Origin: a virus
Length of the DNA: 26,438 bases
Strand: one strand, 5' to 3'
Virus record (IMG/VR): IMGVR_UViG_3300025889_000824
Location: 1 to 26,438 of that record
Shown one piece after another: positions 21,143-26,438 of the stretch (its first letter is position 1; each line of letters opens with the position of its first letter). Made by a program: the position numbers and the translations under genes. The notes below the pieces were generated by a model. It was not told the origin of the DNA. It searched no databases and worked only from the letters and a program-made list of their open reading frames with translations.

Positions 21143-21739
21143 TTAGCTTCCGACATTAATTGTCAGAGCTGACTCATCATCGAGCCCGTCGAAAGGATAC
21201 TTATCAGTACCGCCACCAGCAGAAGCAGGCAGCCAGATCATCGACTCGACTTCACGTCCGGAGAACTCGAGAGTGTATCCGCTCATGTCGGTTCGAGCAG
21301 CACCAGTCACGACAGTGCCACCAGTGACATCGAGTCCGTGATCGATACCCAAAAGGAACACATTTCCGTTCGAGTCGAGCACAAAGCACTGGCATCGATT
21401 CTGAGCCAGGGCGCGAAGCTCTTTGTTGTCCTCTTTGCTCAGTTTCTGGAGCGTGAGAGAGAGCGTCTGCTCGTATGTCGTCGTGCCTGTAGCGGGATCA
21501 CTGTTTACATTGACAGTGACGCTGGACAAGTCAGGACGCAGATCGTACTGATATACGTTCACGACTGAGCTCTCTGCGATATCCCAGTTCGCGAAGCCCG
21601 CAGTCGTCATCTCGTCGTCTGTAATTGTTGCCCGTCCTCGGATGTCCGAGCAGTAATCTTTTGTGAAAAAAACCTTGACGATTCCTCCGATCTGATCTTT
21701 GCAGTCGACGATTCGTCCGGCTGAGAGTGTGCAAGGCAT
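21143..21739 (-). CDS. Putative major tail (tube) protein (198 aa)
   Basis: The protein has few charged clusters and a strong beta pattern: VDCKDQIGGIVKVFF, TTYEQTLSLTLQKL, QCFVLDSNGNVFLLGIDHGLDVTGGT and GYTLEFSGREVESMIWLP. The GIDxGLDVTGGT ... GYTLxFxGxE pattern is one I remember from tail tube-type proteins in Bacteroidetes phages. Placed directly after the capsid gene and between two strong hairpins, which suggests high and separately controlled expression. Main alternative: a second capsid-associated protein. Confidence 0.65.
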   Translation of the reverse strand: MPCTLSAGRIVDCKDQIGGIVKVFFTKDYCSDIRGRATITDDEMTTAGFANWDIAESSVVNVYQYDLRPDLSSVTVNVNSDPATGTTTYEQTLSLTLQKLSKEDNKELRALAQNRCQCFVLDSNGNVFLLGIDHGLDVTGGTVVTGAARTDMSGYTLEFSGREVESMIWLPASAGGGTDKYPFDGLDDESALTINVGS

Positions 21740-21761
21740 ATCTCGAGTTTTTATGGGTTAA

Positions 21762-21789
21762 GAGATGGGGGGCACGAAGCCCCCCTCTC
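21762..21789 (-). other. Strong RNA hairpin between capsid and tail-tube genes
   Basis: Minus strand GAGA-GGGGGGC-TTCGT-GCCCCCC-A-TCTC: a 7-bp GC stem plus a 4-bp outer stem with one bulged A, and a UUCGU loop. No T-run follows (TTAACCC...), so it is not a typical terminator. It could protect or process the capsid mRNA end or weaken transcription slightly. It begins 9 bp past the capsid stop. Confidence 0.7.
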
Positions 21790-21797
21790 GTTATTTA

Positions 21798-22796
21798 TTA
21801 CGCAGTCCAAGCAGAAGTACCGAGTACACCGTCGGTCGCAACAGCTACTTGAACACCAGCGGCGAAGTGCATCACGACGCGGATGTTATCAGAGCCGTCG
21901 TACTTGTAGGTCGGGATGATCTCGACACGAGTAGTGTCAGTCTGCAAGTTCGAGCCGAACTTCAAGTTCGATTTGAAGGTTGCGATGATAGTATCATTCG
22001 GAATACCTGGACAAACGTACACAGGATATCCCATGTATGAGTTAGCCATTGCAGCGGCTGAGTATCCGAATCCTCCGTTCTGACCTTGATTCGTGCCAGC
22101 AGCCGCGAGAGCTTGCATATAGAATCCGTAAGTCTGAAGGTTCATGTAGAAGCCGAAGTCGGTCTTTCCGAGAAGCCCTGAGTGATTGTCGACGACACTG
22201 TTATAAACTTGATTCAAGTTAGTCAGCACAGTTCCTGCAGTAGTCGCATCAGCGAAGTCCGCTTCAGTGAAGCCGCCCATCAAGCCGTTTGTCAGCTCTG
22301 CATCAGTGTCAGCAGCTCCATCGTCAGCGAGGAAGCCGTTACCGAAGATCGCAGATCCTTTCCAGATGGCATTCTCGAGTGACTCAGCTACTTTCTCAGC
22401 TACAGATGCGATAATGAACTCTTCGAACGCGATCGGCATATCACCATTACGTTGCATCGCGTTATTCGCTGCGACGAACGTAGGGAAGATTTCTGCACGA
22501 CAGATCTCTTGATTCACTTTCAAATCGGTCAGAGTCAGCACTCGCTCTCCGAGAGTCATTGCATCAGCATCGGTGTCAGAGAAAGCGCAGTTTGAAGCAC
22601 CACCAGCGACCAAAGGATCAGCAGTGAATGACAGGTTTTTAATGACGGCTTTGTGATTGAAGCCCTCCATTACATCAACGTAATTCTTCGCCAATGTGTC
22701 GCCAGATTTTACAGCAGCCGCGATATAGGGCAGTGCAAGCTCTCCGGCATAAGTGTCGCCCGATACGTCGAGCTGGAAGTTGTACTTAGTATTCAT
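21798..22796 (-). CDS. Major capsid protein, HK97-like (332 aa)
   Basis: The protein shows the expected size and pattern of a HK97-fold major capsid protein: an N-arm with YIAAAVKSGDTLAKNYVDVMEG, an E-loop-like segment, a spine-helix-like region FEEFIIASVAEKVAESLENAIWKG, and a C-terminal beta region (NLKFGSNLQTDTTRVEIIPTY). Its ATG shares one base with the stop of the protease-scaffold gene (TAATG), which would couple their translation. It has no long cleavable N-terminal delta domain, consistent with the scaffold being encoded with the protease. The strong hairpin after its stop fits high expression. Confidence 0.9.
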   Translation of the reverse strand: MNTKYNFQLDVSGDTYAGELALPYIAAAVKSGDTLAKNYVDVMEGFNHKAVIKNLSFTADPLVAGGASNCAFSDTDADAMTLGERVLTLTDLKVNQEICRAEIFPTFVAANNAMQRNGDMPIAFEEFIIASVAEKVAESLENAIWKGSAIFGNGFLADDGAADTDAELTNGLMGGFTEADFADATTAGTVLTNLNQVYNSVVDNHSGLLGKTDFGFYMNLQTYGFYMQALAAAGTNQGQNGGFGYSAAAMANSYMGYPVYVCPGIPNDTIIATFKSNLKFGSNLQTDTTRVEIIPTYKYDGSDNIRVVMHFAAGVQVAVATDGVLGTSAWTA

Positions 22797-23980
22797 TATC
22801 GGAAGTTTTGCAGAACGCGCTCTTTAATCGAAAGCTCATCCAGCGATTTAATTTCTTTTTTTGGTGTTGGTTGATGCGAGAAGTTCGCAGCAGGAGCATC
22901 CTCGATCTTGTCGAGACGTGATGACATCTTCTCGATTAGATCTGTGATCTGCTTCAGCGCAGAGCTCATCTCCTCTTTTTTCTCGTCTTTTTCTTCTTCG
23001 AGAGCTTCTACGACTTCGACAGCTTCTTCAGCTTGCTTCTCAGCTTCTTTCGCTTCTTCAGCTTTGATCTCAGCGATGCACTCTTTCACGATCGCTTTGA
23101 TCTTCTCGTATGACTCCTCGTCCATCAGCTCCTCTTTCTCCTCTTTCTCTTCTTCTTTCTTCTCTTCAGCGAGCTCTTCTTTCGGCTCTTCTGGAGCTTC
23201 TTCTTTGCCGATCTGCTCGAGAATTGATCCTTCACCAACTCGGATCACAGTCCCGTTCTGCAAAGTGTGCTCTCCAGTAGGTGCATCTTGCGGATTCCCT
23301 TCTTCGTCCAGGACTTGAACTTTAACGCCTACTTCGAAGCTATCCGCTTCAGTGACGATCTTTGTGCCATCTTGCAGAGTGTCTTCTGCAAACAGCTCGA
23401 CTCGCTTCTGTAGCGAGCGAATAGTTTCGAAAATGTGTTTCATTTCTGATTTATTATCTGTCGATCTTTCGACGAGTTTATCTACGAAATATCCTTCCAC
23501 GGATAGCCCGCGCATTTTGCCATCTTTGATCCCTTTCCAGAGCTTTTCATCGTCGACTTTCATAGCGACCATCCAAGTACCGGAAGGGAAGTTGAATCCG
23601 TAGAGCTGCTGTTTATCCTTCTTCGGATCTTCGACGAGCCATGACTCATAGAGATAAACATCATCAGTCGATGTCTCGTGCTCTACAGTCGCAGCGTTCG
23701 TCTTCGATTGACGCATGAAGAGATGAGCGGCTTTCTGAACTGTCTCAGGAGTAAAGAACACTTCGTATCCTTCCCCCTCCATCGACTCGCGATAGATCTT
23801 TTTATTCGGGATCAAAGCGGGCCCGACGATCATCTGACGCTCTTCGTCTACTTGCGCGAGCTCGTACTGCTTGCTGAAGTACACGAAGTTCTCCTCGATC
23901 GCGGGATACTTCACGAGAGAGATAGCCTCTACACCGAAGTTCAGCTCTTCCTCGTCAATTAATAATTCTCGAAGCTCCAT
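22796..23980 (-). CDS. XkdF-like prohead protease fused to scaffold (394 aa)
   Basis: The N-terminal ~170 residues are a XkdF-like serine protease: ISLVKYPAIEENFVYF, IVGPALIPNKKIYR, VEHETS with candidate H101, GTWMVAMKVDDEKLW and GLSVEGYF with candidate S160. Residues ~190-250 form a small beta domain (TLQDGTKIV; GEHTLQNGTVIRV). About 250-350 is a Glu/Lys-rich coiled coil serving as scaffold, ending in a short C-terminal motif IKERVLQNFR that may contact the capsid protein. The combined protease-scaffold is typical of Bacteroidetes phages. It stands immediately before the capsid gene, as expected. Confidence 0.88.
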   Translation of the reverse strand: MELRELLIDEEELNFGVEAISLVKYPAIEENFVYFSKQYELAQVDEERQMIVGPALIPNKKIYRESMEGEGYEVFFTPETVQKAAHLFMRQSKTNAATVEHETSTDDVYLYESWLVEDPKKDKQQLYGFNFPSGTWMVAMKVDDEKLWKGIKDGKMRGLSVEGYFVDKLVERSTDNKSEMKHIFETIRSLQKRVELFAEDTLQDGTKIVTEADSFEVGVKVQVLDEEGNPQDAPTGEHTLQNGTVIRVGEGSILEQIGKEEAPEEPKEELAEEKKEEEKEEKEELMDEESYEKIKAIVKECIAEIKAEEAKEAEKQAEEAVEVVEALEEEKDEKKEEMSSALKQITDLIEKMSSRLDKIEDAPAANFSHQPTPKKEIKSLDELSIKERVLQNFR

Positions 23981-24027
23981 CAGTTACAAATAGATGAACG
24001 GCTCTGTGTTTGTTGGCGTTCGGAAAA

Positions 24028-25743
24028 TCAAAGAGATGAGCGAAGTCGAAGTTCCTCGTTCAGTGCTTGAGTGCTCGTGACATCGCTCTCTATGACGTAT
24101 GCTTGAAGCGGCTCGACTTCTGCTCCTGCTCCTGTCGGGATTCCCCCTGGAGCGGGGAGCTCTCCTCCTCCGTCGGGAATGAGCGCACTCGTGAAAGATG
24201 ATGACGCTCCCGCTGTCGCTCCTGCTCCCGAAGATCCTCCCCCTTGAAGGATTGCTTTTGCTTGTGATGCTGCTCCGAGTACGGCTGCGATCTGCTGCGC
24301 GTAAAAAATCGGAAACGCTAAAGGAGCCGCACCGCCATATTGGTTCGCTGCGTTTTGAGCTATCACGAGCCCGTTCATAAATCCTTCAGCCGTCTTCGCT
24401 GCGATCTCTGCGATAGCGAATCCCTTCGCTGCATCACTGTTCTCTTCCATCAGTCCTCCCAAAGCTCCGAGCCCTGCTCCGATCGCTCCTGTCATCTCTG
24501 CGTATGCTTTGGTGATGTCTTGAGCTGCTTCGATCTCGTCTTTTGTCCGAGTACGTCGACGCATTCTGCGATTCATCTCGAACTGCTCCTCGACTTCCTC
24601 TCTCTCCTCTTCGAACTCTTCGAACTGCTCGAGCTCTCCGTCGTATGCTTCCTGTCGAAGTTTGGCTTCCGCTTCAAGCTCTGCTTTCAGCTCATCGAGA
24701 ATCGTCTGTGAATGCTCTTGCTGGCGTTTTAGTGCGTCTTGCTCTCGATCGAACTGCTCGAGCGCAGCTTGTCGAGCTCGCTCCCTTTGGCGCAGCATAA
24801 ATCCGGCCAGAGTGTTCTCCATATCAAGTAGCTTCTGCTCTTGCTCATTTATAAGAGCGTCCATCTCATTTCCGACCATCTCTGGAGTATCGACAAACAT
24901 CGCTGTCAGTGCATTGTCAATTTCCCCGGCAGCCACTCGAATTGCCTTCGCTTTTTGAGGACTAAATGCTTCAACGATATTTGCGATCATCAAAGCAAGA
25001 CCTTTCACTGGAGCAGTAAAGAACTCGACAAAGCCCTTCACAAAGTTGAAAGTTTCCTGCTGCTCCTTGATCCGCTGCTCTTTGCTGATTCTCAGAGTCT
25101 CGATGAGCTCTTTTCGCTGCTGTAATTGCATTCGGAGCTGATCCATCTGAATTTGCAGAATGTCATCTTCTGTCTTTCCTGCGAGTTTCAGCGTGTTCGT
25201 TCGGCTGATGGCTGCGTTCGCAGCTTGCTCTCTTAGGTCGACTTGCTGAATGAGATTTTCGATCTGCTCCTCTGCATCCATTCCCGCGATCTCGTTCCCT
25301 TCGCGGATGTTCTCGTTCATCTCTTCGAGCGATGCGGTCGCGTTGTACGTCGCTTTCTCAAATTCTTTCTGCTTGCTTATAGACTCAGAAAGGAACGAAA
25401 CGAGCTCTCCGATCGCTACGACCAGAAGCCCGATCCCCGTCGACATAATAGCTCCTTTGATCCCCTTCAGAGCTCCTTTGAATCCTTTCGCTCCGCTTGT
25501 GGCTCCCTTGAAAGATGAGATCAGACCTTCAACTTCTTGTCCGGACGCTTGAAGTGCTCCGATCCCCGAATCAACCCCGATCAGCGAAAATGCTTTATCG
25601 AAGTCCTGCGCTTGAAGCCCGGCTTTTTTGCTCTTGTCTTTTACTTGATCGAGCTTCTTTTGAAGCTCATCCATCCGTTTAACTGTCTCAGCACCTTCAA
25701 CGAGTTGAACGTCGATGAGCAGCTTTGCGCTTTCCTCTGCCAT
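24028..25743 (-). CDS. Tail tape measure protein (571 aa)
   Basis: Sets tail length and is ejected during infection. Layout: N-terminal helices, a Gly/Ala-rich hydrophobic segment (GIGALQASGQ; AIMSTGIGLLVVAIGELVSFL, residues ~95-115), long coiled coils (QRKELIETLRISKEQ; LEQFDREQDALKRQQEH), a second hydrophobic Gly-rich region (IGAGLGALGGLM), and a C-terminal QAYVIESDVTSTQALNEELRLR motif shared, from memory, with many Bacteroidetes-phage tape measures. At ~0.15 nm per residue this predicts a tail near 85 nm, a short siphovirus tail. ATG 25743 lies within the end of the 71-aa gene. Confidence 0.9.
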   Translation of the reverse strand: MAEESAKLLIDVQLVEGAETVKRMDELQKKLDQVKDKSKKAGLQAQDFDKAFSLIGVDSGIGALQASGQEVEGLISSFKGATSGAKGFKGALKGIKGAIMSTGIGLLVVAIGELVSFLSESISKQKEFEKATYNATASLEEMNENIREGNEIAGMDAEEQIENLIQQVDLREQAANAAISRTNTLKLAGKTEDDILQIQMDQLRMQLQQRKELIETLRISKEQRIKEQQETFNFVKGFVEFFTAPVKGLALMIANIVEAFSPQKAKAIRVAAGEIDNALTAMFVDTPEMVGNEMDALINEQEQKLLDMENTLAGFMLRQRERARQAALEQFDREQDALKRQQEHSQTILDELKAELEAEAKLRQEAYDGELEQFEEFEEEREEVEEQFEMNRRMRRRTRTKDEIEAAQDITKAYAEMTGAIGAGLGALGGLMEENSDAAKGFAIAEIAAKTAEGFMNGLVIAQNAANQYGGAAPLAFPIFYAQQIAAVLGAASQAKAILQGGGSSGAGATAGASSSFTSALIPDGGGELPAPGGIPTGAGAEVEPLQAYVIESDVTSTQALNEELRLRSSL

Positions 25744-25912
25744 TTTTCAGAGCGAGTTTGAATTTCTTTATCGGGCCAGTTTTGAGATCATACATCCCGT
25801 ATGCCATACGAAAGAGCGGATCTCCCTTGTGCTCTGTCGCTTGTACGATTCTTATGATCTCCGGGATCAGCGATCCTACATAATCAATAGAGTTCGGCTT
25901 TTTCTTGCTCAT
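25697..25912 (-). CDS. Small protein upstream of the tape measure (71 aa)
   Basis: The protein has a helical N-terminal half (IDYVGSLIPEIIRIVQATEH) and a strongly basic C-terminus (KNGRGKRKAAHRRSTR). The basic end lies over the first 15 codons of the tape measure gene in another frame. Position before the tape measure is where tail chaperones usually are, but the sequence does not resemble one, and the chaperone pair is elsewhere. ATG 25912 follows the junction hairpin by ~57 bp. Function unknown. Confidence 0.6.
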   Translation of the reverse strand: MSKKKPNSIDYVGSLIPEIIRIVQATEHKGDPLFRMAYGMYDLKTGPIKKFKLALKNGRGKRKAAHRRSTR

Positions 25913-25968
25913 TTGACCTATATTGCGGGCATAATCAGACTCTGTTTTCGTTTGATTGATTTTGGTAC

Positions 25969-25994
25969 GCCCTCGGGGAGAAGTCCTCGGGGGC
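25969..25994. other. Imperfect GC hairpin and CCTCGGGG direct repeat at the contig join
   Basis: The plus strand carries CCTCGGGG twice (25971-25978 and 25985-25992, period 14 bp), and the segment folds as an 11-bp stem with two mismatches and a 4-nt loop. It lies just past the stop of the 972-aa gene and 57 bp upstream of the 71-aa gene. On the minus strand no T-run follows. On the plus strand TTGTTTTAT follows, but there are no plus-strand genes. The contig was cut inside it. Confidence 0.5.
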
Positions 25995-26438
25995 TTGTTT
26001 TATCCGGGTATGACGTGATCTGAGTTCTGAAAAACGAGATCATCCCCGGCTTCAGTGAGCATAGTGTCGGCTGATGTCGTGGCAAAAGTCAGATCCTGGT
26101 ACGTCGCGATGACTTCCATGAAGAAGGCACATCGAGCGTATGTCTCTCCCGTACATGTGAGCACGAGACGAGTTCCGCTGATGCTTGCAGCGACACTCCG
26201 ATTCCCTGTAGCACTCGAGTCAGTGATTCGCGCGTCTGCTATCTCTTGAAGTGTGACGCTTGTCGTTCCGTCGACGTTTGACGCTGTGAAGCTGTACTCA
26301 ATGAAGTCTGCACTTCCTATCGCTCCCGAGCTTCCGTCATAAGTAGTCTGAACAGTGTTTACCAGGATTCGCCCTTGAACAAGCGTGTTCAGAGGAATCT
26401 GTATATCTCCTCCTGACTCTCCATCTGATGTCGCTTCA
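25977..26438. repeat. Right copy of the contig end overlap (462 bp)
   Basis: Repeats bases 1-462. Differences at 26045, 26126, 26219, 26264, 26300 and 26312 all fall at codon third positions of the tail-protein frame and are synonymous. It shows circular closure but from a slightly different variant. Confidence 0.95.
26000..26438 (-). CDS. Second, partial copy of the 972-aa tail-protein C-terminus
   Basis: The frame is the same as at 24-462, with TAA at 26000-26002 and an open end at the window edge. It encodes about the last 145 residues of the tail protein, unchanged at the amino-acid level. It is not a separate gene: it is the end overlap of the circular contig. Confidence 0.9.
   Translation of the reverse strand, partial: EATSDGESGGDIQIPLNTLVQGRILVNTVQTTYDGSSGAIGSADFIEYSFTASNVDGTTSVTLQEIADARITDSSATGNRSVAASISGTRLVLTCTGETYARCAFFMEVIATYQDLTFATTSADTMLTEAGDDLVFQNSDHVIPG

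Noticed and set aside
22908-23318. Serine/phenylalanine-rich plus-strand frame of 136 aa
   Set aside because: It is the antisense of the Glu/Lys-rich scaffold region of the protease gene. GAG/GAA runs become Ser/Phe-rich frames. No other support on the plus strand.
25969-25994. Hairpin at the genome join as a rho-independent terminator for the tail operon
   Set aside because: On the coding strand it is not followed by a T-run and has two stem mismatches. It is kept as an unassigned structured element.
1-26438. Lysogeny module or tRNA genes
   Set aside because: No integrase, excisionase, att-like repeat or tRNA fold was recognised. The HTH protein alone does not establish temperate lifestyle.

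Overview
The window is one complete small tailed-phage genome, about 25.98 kb once a 462-bp end overlap (1-462 = 25977-26438) is collapsed into a circle. Every convincing gene is on the minus strand, and almost every pair of neighbours overlaps or abuts. I see no tRNA, rRNA, integrase, IS element or CRISPR array, and no gene-free stretch over about 100 bp. Several things suggest a Bacteroidetes (Flavobacteriia-like) host: the only strong promoter I found matches the TTTG-N19-TAnnTTTG architecture of that phylum, start codons often follow A-rich leaders rather than clear Shine-Dalgarno sites, and many virion proteins (XkdF-like protease with Glu-rich scaffold tail, DUF6712-like connector, paired tail chaperone) resemble families I remember from Bacteroidetes phages and marine viromes. 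No sheath gene and a 571-aa tape measure suggest a siphovirus. All family calls come from reading the proteins; no search was run.

Read in the direction of transcription (high to low coordinates), the block starting at the 14.8-kb promoter is early and replicative. It holds two small proteins, an HTH regulator, a possible ssDNA-binding protein, a stand-alone DnaA domain IV, a winged-helix replication initiator with iteron-like repeats inside its gene, a DnaC-like helicase loader, a C5-cytosine methyltransferase (with a long second reading frame inside it), a conserved unknown, a NinG/Rap-like nuclease and a sigma-like factor. Five small unknowns follow, then small and large terminase.

Downstream of the terminase come a secreted dockerin-like protein, a small membrane protein, and the tail module: a chaperone pair with a probable -1 frameshift, terminator/completion proteins, and two large structural proteins. 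The last of these runs across the circular junction. Past the junction the order is a small ORF, tape measure, protease-scaffold, major capsid protein, tail-tube candidate, a rho-independent terminator, two overlapping small genes, portal, head-tail connector and fibre-like protein. A compact lysis cassette (coiled-coil and membrane peptides, amidase, holin-like proteins) and a metallophosphoesterase lead back to the early promoter.

Most unusual points: the nested 735-bp frame in the methyltransferase, the lambda-like origin candidate in the replication gene, the T10 frameshift site, hairpins on both sides of the tube gene, the dockerin-like moron, the capsid-before-portal gene order, and six exclusively synonymous differences between the two contig ends, which suggest the assembly closed across two strain variants.
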